Below are positions 46,439 through 54,325 of a stretch of 64,000 nt of DNA, in pieces. The stretch covers positions 496,001 to 560,000 of the forward strand of contig NZ_CP136628.1 in the NCBI RefSeq assembly GCF_032918005.1. The letters run 5' to 3'. The notes beneath the pieces were generated by a model. The model was not told the DNA's origin. It made no database searches and saw only the letters and a program-made list of their open reading frames with translations. Origin of the DNA: Bradyrhizobium sp. NDS-1. GTDB taxonomy: Bacteria > Pseudomonadota > Alphaproteobacteria > Rhizobiales > Xanthobacteraceae. Each line of letters begins with the position of its first letter. Position 1 is the first letter of the stretch. A program made the translations under genes and the position numbers.

Positions 46439-46858
46439 TCACGAACGGAAGTGAGTTCGTTGCGCGCCCCAGTCCGCAGGGAATGGCTTCAACACCGACT
46501 TCAGCTCAAGGGTCTTGCTTTGTCGACCATCCAAGATAGTCTGGACTAAATCCGGAGCGAGCAAGGTAAGGCGAAGCACACGGCAGACGTACGACTCGTT
46601 GACTGCTTCACGTTTTGAAAGTTCTGCCGCGGAAGAATAGCATCCAGTCTCGATGAGCCGGCGCCATCGATGCGCTTTCGCGAGAGCGGTAATTAGGCTG
46701 TTGCTTGGTCGTGATCGAGGAGCGGTCCAGACCTCCACGCCGGCAGGGACTACAATTTGCTTTCTCCCGCCGCTCTGCCGGAAATCGACCGGGATGCTTA
46801 CAACCAACTCACGTCCATCACGGCTGAGTCGAACATTCTGTTTGGGATTGGTGGTCAC
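46439..46858 (-). CDS. HTH protein of the recombinase cassette
   Basis: 139 residues. The C-terminal half holds a helix-turn-helix of the ParB/KorB-like type (SSAAELSKREAVNESYVCRV, then LRLTLLAPDLVQTILDG). The N-terminal half is beta-rich and carries basic residues. Its ATG overlaps the recombinase stop by 4 bases (ATGA). Such a gene commonly ends this cassette in alphaproteobacteria; it may help target or regulate recombination. Function inferred from context. Confidence 0.7.
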   Translation of the reverse strand: MTTNPKQNVRLSRDGRELVVSIPVDFRQSGGRKQIVVPAGVEVWTAPRSRPSNSLITALAKAHRWRRLIETGCYSSAAELSKREAVNESYVCRVLRLTLLAPDLVQTILDGRQSKTLELKSVLKPFPADWGAQRTHFRS

Positions 46859-48171
46859 GCGGCCACCTCCGCGATCGTCCCTTTGCCCTTCAGATCCGCG
46901 ATCAGCGAAGCGAAGCCGTCCACCCGAAGGTGCATATCAACCTTTGCAGAGGCGACGACTACCTTAGCCGCAATGAGCTGCAGGATGCGGGATTGCTCGG
47001 CGGGGAATAACTCGCTCCAGACTTGGTCAAAGTCGATAAGGGCATCGCGGACCCATCGCTCGGTGGTCCCGGACACGTGGGTGCGCATCTTCTTCCAGGT
47101 CGCCACTATCAGCTCAGGAGAGGAGAGTACGCGCCGGACCTGGTCGACGACCATCTCCTCAATCTCCCCTGCGGGGACGCGAAATGCCGCGCTCGACGCC
47201 GCCGCGCCTTTGAGGGTCTGCTGGCTGACGTAGTAGCGGTACAGTTTGCCTCGACGCCGAGTATGGGTGGGAGACATTGCCACGCCAGCGGAATCAAAAA
47301 TGAGCCCTTTGAGCAGGGCGGGGGTCTGCGCCCGGTGCTTTGCGGCTCGCTTACGAGGGCTTTCCTGCAGGATGGAGTGCACCTGGTCCCAAAGCTTGCG
47401 TTCGATGATCGCATGGTGCTCGCCAGGGTACGCGGTGCCCTTATGCACCGCGTCTCCAATGTAAGTTTGGTTGTTGAGCATCTTGTAAATCACGCCCTTG
47501 TCGATGGCTTGGCCATAGCGGTTTCGGACGTCTTTTTGCTTGAGCTCTCGGGCGAGAAGGGTGGCTGACCCCAGGGTCACGAACCTGCGGAAGATCCAAC
47601 GGACGGTCTCCGCGTCCTGGTCATTGATCACCAACTTGCGGTTTTTGACCTCGTAGCCGAATGGGGCCCAACCGCCCATCCACATGCCCTTCTTGCGAGA
47701 AGCCGCGAACTTGTCGCGGATGCGCTCGCCGGTGACCTCGCGCTCGAACTGGGCAAAGGACAGCAAGATGTTGAGTGTGAGCCGGCCCATCGAAGTTGTG
47801 GTGTTGAAGGCCTGGGTGACCGAGACAAAGGTGACGGTGCGTCGGTCAAACGCCTCCACCAGCTTCGCAAAGTCCATCAATGACCGTGACAGCCGATCGA
47901 TCTTGTAGACCACGACGATGTCGACCTTGCCCGCCTCGGTGTCCGCCAGCAGGCGCTTGAGGGCAGGGCGCTCCAGCGTGCCGCCGGAGAACCCGCCGTC
48001 GTCATAGTGATCAGGAACGAGAAGCCAGCCTTCCTGTTTGTGGCTTGCCACATAAGCCTCGCACGCCTCTCGTTGGGCCTCCAGGGAGTTGAACTCCATG
48101 TCCAGGCCTTCCTCGCTGGACTTGCGGGTGTAAACCGCACACCGCAGCTTGCGGACAACCGGCTTGCTCAT
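46855..48171 (-). CDS. Large serine recombinase
   Basis: 438 residues from ATG 48171 (MSKPVVRKLRCAVYTRKSSE). The resolvase catalytic domain has the nucleophile Ser18 in YTRKSSEEG and the Arg-rich active site (KIDRLSRSLMDFAKL, GRLTLNILLSFAQFEREVTG ERIRDK). A recombinase domain with a zinc-ribbon-type region lacking clear Cys pairs follows (GWAPFGYEV, TPALLKGLIF). It cuts and rejoins DNA through a phosphoserine link and is the likely mover of the surrounding element. Overlaps both neighbours by 4 bases, so the cassette is one translational unit. Confidence 0.92.
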   Translation of the reverse strand: MSKPVVRKLRCAVYTRKSSEEGLDMEFNSLEAQREACEAYVASHKQEGWLLVPDHYDDGGFSGGTLERPALKRLLADTEAGKVDIVVVYKIDRLSRSLMDFAKLVEAFDRRTVTFVSVTQAFNTTTSMGRLTLNILLSFAQFEREVTGERIRDKFAASRKKGMWMGGWAPFGYEVKNRKLVINDQDAETVRWIFRRFVTLGSATLLARELKQKDVRNRYGQAIDKGVIYKMLNNQTYIGDAVHKGTAYPGEHHAIIERKLWDQVHSILQESPRKRAAKHRAQTPALLKGLIFDSAGVAMSPTHTRRRGKLYRYYVSQQTLKGAAASSAAFRVPAGEIEEMVVDQVRRVLSSPELIVATWKKMRTHVSGTTERWVRDALIDFDQVWSELFPAEQSRILQLIAAKVVVASAKVDMHLRVDGFASLIADLKGKGTIAEVAA

Positions 48172-48617
48172 ACCGACGCCCGCTGGCTCTTCAGGCCAAA
48201 GAAGATCAGGCCATTCCACCGCGTGCCCGTAATGGCTCTGGCGACCGCAGAGAGCGATTTGTACGGCCGGCCTTGGTACTCGAAGTCGGCGTCGCGGACC
48301 GTCACCCGGTGCTCGACACCCTTCCACTCCCGAATGAGGCGGGTGCCGCTGACGGGGCGGTCCAAATTTTTGTGCCGAATGCGCTTGCTGCCCTTGGTCG
48401 GCAGGTCGGCCGCCAAGGCTTCCAGCCGCCGGACGGTGTCGGTGGACAGTCCACCATACGCCAGCTCCTGGATACGGTACGCCAGCCGGCTTTCGAGAAA
48501 GCGGCGGTTGTAGGGAGGCGGCTCGGAGCCGAACAGCTCGCGCCAGCGCGCCTTCAGCGTGCCCACCGGGGCACTCTTAAGAGCCGAAATCTGCGCCAAA
48601 ACGCCGCCGCTAGCCAT
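48168..48617 (-). CDS. DUF2924 protein
   Basis: 149 residues from ATG 48617 (MASGGVLAQISALKSAPVGT). The family core is clear: LKARWRELFGSEPPPYNRRF, LESRLAYRIQELAYGGLS, TRLIREWKGVEHRVTV and YQGRPYKSLSAVARAITGTR. DUF2924 genes nearly always sit directly upstream of such recombinases in alphaproteobacteria; they are probably accessory DNA-binding factors. Stop overlaps the recombinase start by 4 bases. Confidence 0.9.
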   Translation of the reverse strand: MASGGVLAQISALKSAPVGTLKARWRELFGSEPPPYNRRFLESRLAYRIQELAYGGLSTDTVRRLEALAADLPTKGSKRIRHKNLDRPVSGTRLIREWKGVEHRVTVRDADFEYQGRPYKSLSAVARAITGTRWNGLIFFGLKSQRASV

Positions 48618-48810
48618 CTGCCGTTCTCCCTTCCAAAGGCGCGGCATGTCCGCTCTGGTCAGGCGAGATGTCGAGTGAAACATCTCCCGTGTGGTCGGAA
48701 AATCCGCTTGCCTTTCGGGCCTGGATCCGGCTGAGGCCGAGCGCCAAAAGCTCGGCGATTTCGGCAATTCGGTCGTCGGCGGAAGGAATGTGTGGAGATC
48801 CTGTGATCAT
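48610..48810 (-). CDS. Small first gene of the recombinase cassette
   Basis: 66 residues (MITGSPHIPSADDRIAEIAE; then ALGLSRIQARKAS and DVSLDISPDQSGHA). The pattern of a basic helix followed by SLD...DQSGHA is typical of the small protein that precedes DUF2924 in these cassettes. It overlaps the DUF2924 gene by 8 bases. Function unknown. Confidence 0.65.
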   Translation of the reverse strand: MITGSPHIPSADDRIAEIAELLALGLSRIQARKASGFSDHTGDVSLDISPDQSGHAAPLEGRTADG

Positions 48811-48908
48811 CCACGCTGTTTGCAGATGATTCGGGAGGTTGTCCGGCGGTCAACCTCCCCCGTTCTGGGTTAGGTTCACAGAAACCGATTCAGGGTCTGC
48901 GGACGAAC

Positions 48909-49841
48909 ATGTCTAACCATCACTTTGCGCCAGGACCTAAAGCAGAAATCGAGCCGAAAGGCCCTCAACATGCGTTTGAAGGAGCGGTAGCTTTACTGGC
49001 GCCCTTTAAGCGCAGGCTGGAGGCGCATGCGCCAGCGGATGCACGAGAGGCAATTGCGGCACAGGATCCCCGCCTTTTGGCTTCTGCGGAAGTCCATAGC
49101 TTGGCGGAGGACCTCAATAGTGCGCTGTATCGGGCTCGTCAGGCACCAAGGGTCAAGGACGTCGTCGCCGAACTCGGCCGAGCCCGAGATCTTCTTCGCG
49201 AAGCCAATTCGGCGATTGTCTCTCTCGGGGGATGGTCCCGCTTCCATCTTCGAACGCCTTCCGAAGTTTATGGCGATGGTGTCGAGCCTCGCTGGTTGCC
49301 TTCCTACGAAGACGGAAATGCCGGTGAATTCGTTGGACTAGCCTCGCGCATAGCCGACCAGATGGACGAGGTCGTCGGCAAGCTGCAAAAGGTGTTCGGC
49401 GACGGTCAGATCGCTGACCGCGGCGGCGCTCAAAATTATGAAGACCGTTTCCTCGGCCCCGTGAAGAACAGGTTCATCCGAGAGGCGTTCGACGTGTTCG
49501 ATGCCTATCACCCGGGAAGCGCGAGCTCGTCGGACGGCTCGCCGTTTTTTTGCTTCGTACACAAGGTCTTTGAGTTTGCGACCGGCGAGCATGACGAAGA
49601 TAAGATGGCGCTCGGTTATAAGCTGCGAGAGCTGATTAGCGCGCTGCACGGTTATAGCCGTGCCAAGGCGGAGTATTGGAGCATTGAGCTGATGCTCGAT
49701 CCCGGCGACCAAAGCGACCCAACCAGGGACGATCTCGAAAGGCGCCAAAGGAAAGCGAAGAGGCAGATGGAGCTGCACGAAAGGAAGCTCGTCCCAGCCC
49801 TCGGTCAAAAAGGCCTACCTCCTCAAAAAACCGGCAAGTAG
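48909..49841 (+). CDS. Unknown island protein, 310 residues
   Basis: No family recognised. The protein is hydrophilic and mostly helical, with two long helical blocks (about 45-105 and 135-165) and a middle WSRFHLRTPSEVYGDGVEPR stretch; no signal peptide, membrane segment or catalytic motif stands out. The last 60 residues are strongly charged (RDDLERRQRKAKRQMELHER), suggesting a coiled coil or nucleic-acid contact. It stands between the divergent recombinase cassette and the primase-helicase gene, 67 bases upstream of the latter, so it may share its operon. Confidence 0.7.
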   Translation: MSNHHFAPGPKAEIEPKGPQHAFEGAVALLAPFKRRLEAHAPADAREAIAAQDPRLLASAEVHSLAEDLNSALYRARQAPRVKDVVAELGRARDLLREANSAIVSLGGWSRFHLRTPSEVYGDGVEPRWLPSYEDGNAGEFVGLASRIADQMDEVVGKLQKVFGDGQIADRGGAQNYEDRFLGPVKNRFIREAFDVFDAYHPGSASSSDGSPFFCFVHKVFEFATGEHDEDKMALGYKLRELISALHGYSRAKAEYWSIELMLDPGDQSDPTRDDLERRQRKAKRQMELHERKLVPALGQKGLPPQKTGK

Positions 49842-49908
49842 GCCGCGTGCTAAAATCATCCGGTTAACGGCCTTCTTCGACCTCGTTTTCGAGGTGGAAG
49901 GAAGCACG

Positions 49909-52449
49909 ATGAATAGCCGGGAACGGAAGCGGGCCGGGAAACCTGGCGGCATGAAGGCCGCGGCGCTGGCGTACGCTGCCAAGGGTTGGCCGGTCTTCCC
50001 GTGTCATCCCGAGACTAAGCAGCCGCTCGTCAAGGGAGACGCTGATCCGGCCACCGGCAAAGCCATCCCAGGGTCTGGGGGTCTCAAGAAGGCGACCAAA
50101 GACGAGGCGCAGATCGAAGCTTGGTGGCGAAAATATCCTAACGCGATGATCGGGGTGCCGACTGGGGCGCCCATTGCCGCCTTCGTGGTCGATATCGACG
50201 CCGGAACGGATAGCAAGACAGGCGAGGTTTATGACGCGGCGGAAATCCTCGGCCGCCTGGAAGCGACGCTTGGCTGCCCACTGCCGCTGACACGGGTCTG
50301 CCGCACCCCGCGCGGCGGTTTGCATCTGTACTTTCGATTGCCCGAGGGCGGCGGGGCGATGCCGCGCAATCGTGCTGGCATCTTAAAACGCATCGATGTG
50401 AGAGGGGATGGCGGATATGTTATCGTCCCTCCTTCACTTCGGTCAGACGGCGCCGGCTATATTTGGCAGGGCGAGGAGGATGCTGCCGAGGCCTGCGCTT
50501 CCGACGAACTCCTGCGCTTCTTGGCGGCAACAGCTCGTCGCGATAGTTTGCCCCAGACCAGCGCCAGGGCATCGTCAAAAGAGGCCTACGGTCTGAAGGC
50601 CCTTGCCGATGAAATCCGCGCGTTGCGCGGCGCGGTGGATGGGACCCGCAATGACACGCTGTTTCATAGCTCCATAAAGCTGGCGCAACTTGTAGCCTCG
50701 GGCAATCTCGACGAAATAGTCGCCCGCTCTTCCCTTGAGGCGGTCGCGGGGCAGTGGCCAAACTTTCAAAAGTCAAAAACAACGATCGCCTCCGGCTTTG
50801 CCCGCGGTCTCGCGGAGCCGAGGTCCGTTCCGATGCGCGCAGCCAAGAGCCGTCTTGCTGAGCCGGTTGCCCACGTCGCGCCGACTGCACCAAAAATCGC
50901 CGCCTCTATCCTTGAGCGCCTTGGATTGGATGAGGATCATCAAATCCAGCTCGACAGAGAACTGGCTCAGTGTCCCCTGACGGACCTGGGTAATGCCGAA
51001 CGCTTTGCCCGCCGGTTGCAGGATCGGCTCATGGCGGTGCCGACGCGCGGCTGGTTTCAGTGGGACGGCTGCCGCTGGACGATGAACGGTGCGGAGGACT
51101 CGGCGCGAATTGCGGCTCAGTACGTCGCGCGATCCATCCAGCGCGAGGCGGATGCGCTTTGCGGGAGCGATGAAGATGCAGTCGTTGAAGTTCGATCTCC
51201 CGGCGCCAAATGCGAGCGCGAAATCAGGCTGTCCGACAAGTTGAGGGATTGGGGCAGAGAAACAGAAAACGATCGGCATTTGACCGCATTGCGCAAGCAG
51301 GCCGCACCGATGATGGCGGTCGACCAGGCGCGGCTCGATGCTGATCCCATGAAGATCAACACAAAGAACGGGACTCTTAAGGTCAATCGGAACTGCGCAG
51401 ACGAGGATCCGATCAGCTTTTATCCTCATGATCCCGCTGATCTGATCACGAAGGTCATCGATGCCGAATACGAGGCAGGCGCGACGTGCCCGGTCTACGA
51501 CGCTTTCCTGAAGAAGGTTCAGCCCTCATCTAAAGTGCAGCGGTTCCTGCACCAATGGGCTGGACTCGGGCTGACCGGCGACACGTCAGAACAGAAACTG
51601 CTGTTCTTCTGGGGAAAGGGACGCAACGGTAAGACGACGTTGGTGGAGGCGTGGGCGTCGATTTATGGCGACTACGCGTGCTCGCTTGCTGTTGAAACCT
51701 TCATGGACAATGGCAGGGGACGGAGTGGAGGCCAGGCGACGCCGGATCTCGCGCTCCTGCCGGGGATCAGGTTCGTTCATACTGACGAGCCGGCGCGCAA
51801 CGCGCGTTTGTCGGAAAGCCATGTGAAGCTGCTGACGGGTGGCGATACCATCCAAGCCCGCGAGCTGAACAAGGGCTTTTTCAGCTTCAAGCCGCAGTTC
51901 AAGTTGACGATGTCGGGCAACTACCGGCCGAAGGTGGACGGTGGTGAGGCGTCTCAGGGGACGTGGCGCCGTCTGATCATGGTTCGGTGGGCCATTACGG
52001 TTCCCGAGCAAGATGTTGATAGGCAGCTGTCGACGAAGCTCAAGGCCGAGGCTTCGGGCATCTTAAACCGATTGCTCGATGGGCTGCGCGATTGGATAGA
52101 CCGCGGCCTTCTTGTCCCCGATGAGATTAAGGAGACGACGGAGGAGTACCGCAGTGATAGCGACGTTCTCGGTCGCTTCCTCCAAGAATGCACTATGCGG
52201 GCGGAGGGGCAGCGTCTGTCCAATGCGGAGCTCCATAACCTGTTTGTAGTTTGGAGCAGGAGGAACGGCGAGCGCCCGTGGACGAAGAAGAGCCTCACCA
52301 GTGCGATGAAGGAGCGAGACTACGAGCAATCCCGAGGGGAGGAGCGCTATTGGAAAGAGATCGTGGCCACCAAGTCAGTCGGTGACTTCGCGGTTGGCGC
52401 CTCGGCTGAGGACGATTTGGAGGTAGATGAGCCAGAAAACGACAGTTGA
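49909..52449 (+). CDS. PrimPol-D5 primase-helicase (P4/plasmid replication type)
   Basis: 846 residues from ATG 49909 with GGAAGGA upstream. N-terminal primase-polymerase domain (about 12-200): AALAYAAKGWPVFPCHPETK, catalytic FVVDIDAGTDS, and RGGLHLYFRLPEGG with the conserved His. A D5_N region follows (about 450-540), then an SF3 helicase: Walker A FFWGKGRNGKTTLVEAW (about 565-581), Walker B RFVHTDEPA (about 620), and sensor LTMSGNYRP. It primes and unwinds DNA for an autonomous replicon such as a P4-like satellite or integrated plasmid. Directly followed by an iteron-like repeat cluster. Confidence 0.93.
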   Translation: MNSRERKRAGKPGGMKAAALAYAAKGWPVFPCHPETKQPLVKGDADPATGKAIPGSGGLKKATKDEAQIEAWWRKYPNAMIGVPTGAPIAAFVVDIDAGTDSKTGEVYDAAEILGRLEATLGCPLPLTRVCRTPRGGLHLYFRLPEGGGAMPRNRAGILKRIDVRGDGGYVIVPPSLRSDGAGYIWQGEEDAAEACASDELLRFLAATARRDSLPQTSARASSKEAYGLKALADEIRALRGAVDGTRNDTLFHSSIKLAQLVASGNLDEIVARSSLEAVAGQWPNFQKSKTTIASGFARGLAEPRSVPMRAAKSRLAEPVAHVAPTAPKIAASILERLGLDEDHQIQLDRELAQCPLTDLGNAERFARRLQDRLMAVPTRGWFQWDGCRWTMNGAEDSARIAAQYVARSIQREADALCGSDEDAVVEVRSPGAKCEREIRLSDKLRDWGRETENDRHLTALRKQAAPMMAVDQARLDADPMKINTKNGTLKVNRNCADEDPISFYPHDPADLITKVIDAEYEAGATCPVYDAFLKKVQPSSKVQRFLHQWAGLGLTGDTSEQKLLFFWGKGRNGKTTLVEAWASIYGDYACSLAVETFMDNGRGRSGGQATPDLALLPGIRFVHTDEPARNARLSESHVKLLTGGDTIQARELNKGFFSFKPQFKLTMSGNYRPKVDGGEASQGTWRRLIMVRWAITVPEQDVDRQLSTKLKAEASGILNRLLDGLRDWIDRGLLVPDEIKETTEEYRSDSDVLGRFLQECTMRAEGQRLSNAELHNLFVVWSRRNGERPWTKKSLTSAMKERDYEQSRGEERYWKEIVATKSVGDFAVGASAEDDLEVDEPENDS

Positions 52450-52668
52450 AAGTGTCGGGGAATGCGAGGGTTCAGGAAGTGTCGGGGCTAAAAAAGCCCG
52501 ACAAAAGTAAGGCTTCCCGACAGTTTCGACACTTTCGACACTTCTTTGCACATAACTCCCTAAGCGCGCGCCCGCGCGCGCAGGAAGGACTAGCTCAGGA
52601 CACCGAAGTGTCGGAAGCGTCGGGCAGGTTCGGTGTCAACCGGTGTCAACCTTGTCAACCGTGTCAAC
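52450..52668. repeat. Iteron-like cluster downstream of the primase-helicase; candidate origin
   Basis: AAGTGTCGG-type octamers occur at 52450, 52477 and 52606 on the plus strand, and as CGACACTT at 52527 and 52536 on the minus strand; CCCGACA variants lie at 52498 and 52516. From 52631 four tandem units follow at about 10-base period: CGGTGTCAAC twice exactly, then CTTGTCAAC and CGTGTCAAC. A GC-alternating tract (52564-52581) separates the two groups. Reiterated sites on one face of the helix next to a replication initiator are the hallmark of an iteron origin. The frame running through this stretch (to 52871) encodes CQPCQPCQP and is judged not to be a gene. No gene is seen up to 53029. Confidence 0.6.
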
Positions 52669-53029
52669 CTAACTTTTGGAGTGCTCCAGCTAGCGAGACC
52701 GAGGGGTGCGAATTACCCGCGGTCGTTTGGAAGCCAGAGGGACCCGTGAAACGAAGAAGGGCCGACCGCGATGTAGCGATCGAACTGCTGGATGCAAACA
52801 CCCAAGGAGGGCAGCGGCAGCGTCAACCACAAAGGCCGCGCATAGCGTTAGAGCCGGTGCTACCTCAATAGCAGACCTATGGCGTACGCCCTAGCATGGG
52901 CTGCTTGTGACCCGAAGCGGACGTCAGTGGCCAAGTTTGAATTTGGGAGTGGCAAAGCCCGTTCCAGCGCGGGAACTGAACTTACCTTTCTCGTTGTGGA
53001 GTCGTTGTTAACCGCACGAGGAAAGCGCC

Positions 53030-53230
53030 ATGACAAAGCGCCGGAAGGTGCAGCAAACAAAGTCCCTTGATGAACGAATGATCGCTCTAGCCGCAAAACT
53101 CAAAGGGGAGGCTAGCGCACTGCTCGCCGGCGCGGAACGGGACGCCCTCCTGAGGAAGGCCAAGTTAGCCGACACCTGCGCGCACATCACTGATTGGCTG
53201 ACTTCTCCCGGCCTACAATCGCCGAAGTGA
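53030..53230 (+). CDS. Small cytoplasmic protein, 66 residues
   Basis: MTKRRKVQQTKSLDERMIAL then LKGEASALLAGAERDALLRK and ITDWLTSPGLQSP. The layout (basic start, L-x-P/A-G-x-x-R-D-A-L-L-R-K-A, ending with a W-L-x-S-P-G-L motif) is a small protein type I recall as very common in Bradyrhizobium, of unknown function. GAGGAAAG precedes the ATG. A GGAAC...CGTT pair lies upstream but with a 15-base spacer, one short of consensus. Confidence 0.7.
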   Translation: MTKRRKVQQTKSLDERMIALAAKLKGEASALLAGAERDALLRKAKLADTCAHITDWLTSPGLQSPK

Positions 53231-53386
53231 GACACACCGAAGCTACGAAATTGAACCGGCCCCAGCGGGTGGGGCAAGGGCTGACCACCATTCCCACGGC
53301 CGACGCAATCGGCGTTAACGCGCGTACGACATATTTTGAGCAAAGACAGAACTTAGGGTTCAACGTTTCCTTGCGTCAAACGCAAA

Positions 53387-53411
53387 GGGCCGCTGTCTTA
53401 GACAACGGCCC
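53387..53411. terminator. Hairpin, possible bidirectional terminator
   Basis: GGGCCGCTGTC / GACAACGGCCC, 11-base arms with one mismatch, closes on TTA. No clear T-tract follows on the plus strand (CCATAC); on the minus strand a short CTTTG. It lies in the gene-poor stretch 53231-53542, which otherwise holds nothing supported. Confidence 0.4.
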
Positions 53412-53542
53412 CATACTGTCCGGGGTTCAATAAATCCGAAATGAAAACTTGGCCAGCCCGGCATGCGATTTTTCCCGATTGGCCACTCGTTGCCACAACA
53501 AATGTGAATCACGCTTGTCTTTGGGTTGACATTGCCAGCGAG

Positions 53543-53782
53543 CTAATTGAATTTTTCGGGAATGCTGGGAGGCGGGAGCCCATATTGCTTTGCCCGCTTG
53601 GCAGCCAGCTTGCGATAGGATGCTGCTTGCTCCAGTAAATCAGCCTTAAACTTGGGGTCCGTCTCCCCGTCTGCCAGCGCTTCCAGTTGCAGCGCTCGCT
53701 CAATGTACTCAGTCAGCAACTTCACCGGAGGACCCACCAAATCGGGAGTTCCATTATATCGCAACAGTTCTCCGTCCAACAT
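53543..53782 (-). CDS. Small helical protein, 79 residues
   Basis: MLDGELLRYNGTPDLVGPPV, then KLLTEYIERALQLEALADGE, TDPKFKADLLEQAASYRKLA and AKRAKQYGLPPP. The heptad-like Y-I-E-R-A-L-x-L-E-x-L-A-x-x-E-x-D-P-K-x-K-A-D-L pattern is a small family I recall as widespread in Bradyrhizobium, often in several copies; function unknown. Two helices forming a hairpin are expected. Confidence 0.7.
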   Translation of the reverse strand: MLDGELLRYNGTPDLVGPPVKLLTEYIERALQLEALADGETDPKFKADLLEQAASYRKLAAKRAKQYGLPPPSIPEKFN

Positions 53783-54060
53783 AGTTGTTAGCTACGCTCG
53801 TTTTCATTTTGTGCTCACCTTGAGATGGCAAGGAATTTAGTCCGCGCGGAAACACATTGAGAACGGCGAATGTATACGCCTGCGGAATGCCCGAAGGGAA
53901 TGCACGAATAGAGTATGCTTTGTCGATGACTTGTTGAGCTATGGAGCTCGCAAGTTGGCTTCTTGCCCGCCGGACAAGAAGAGCGGCCCGCTCTATAAAG
54001 TTTCCGTTTTGTACCGACCCTTGACCTACCTCAAGGGAATTAGTCCGCACCGAACGTTCA
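53783..54060. other. Interval with no gene seen
   Basis: Neither strand shows a frame with convincing protein character here. Two short AT-richer stretches may hold promoters for the small genes on either side. Confidence 0.4.
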
Positions 54061-54156
54061 ATGAACGCCATGGATCGGCACACCCTGTACTACCGGCTTT
54101 CTCTGGTCTGGCTGGCAGTCGTGGTCGCCTGCCTAGTCGTGGTTCTGATGCAGTAA
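54061..54156 (+). CDS. Single-pass membrane microprotein, 31 residues
   Basis: MNAMDRHTLYYRLSLVWLAV then VVACLVVVLMQ: a short charged N-terminus and one hydrophobic helix ending at the stop codon, the typical build of an inner-membrane microprotein. A second ATG at 54070 would remove three residues. There is no strong ribosome site. Such proteins often modulate larger membrane complexes; role here unknown. Confidence 0.45.
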   Translation: MNAMDRHTLYYRLSLVWLAVVVACLVVVLMQ

Positions 54157-54298
54157 GGTCGCTTCAGTGAGCGGCCTCTTTCTTCCCCGCAAGTAAACTT
54201 CCGCTTGTGGCCCGTTGCTGACGTCCAGCCCCCACGGACCGCGGTCCGATAACCGCCCTTAGCGGAGTCAGGCCGCCCCTGCATCGCCCGGCTTCCAG

Positions 54299-54323
54299 GG
54301 AACCGAAACGAACGCGCAGGGTT
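54299..54323 (+). promoter_or_regulatory. Possible EcfG-like promoter upstream of the hybrid kinase
   Basis: GGAAC (54299-54303), 17 bases, GTTAAA, the same spacing and -10 as the candidate before otsA. If real, the kinase's ATG at 54326 would lie at or before the transcript start, and GTG 54347 would be the true start. Weak evidence. Confidence 0.35.
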
Positions 54324-54325
54324 AA

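Noticed and set aside
52446..52871. A 141-codon frame after the primase-helicase
   Set aside because: It runs through the reiterated GTGTCAAC units and encodes repeated CQP triplets; better explained by the repeat cluster.
52973..53005. General stress promoter before the 66-residue gene
   Set aside because: GGAAC and CGTT are separated by 15 bases, one short of the accepted spacing.
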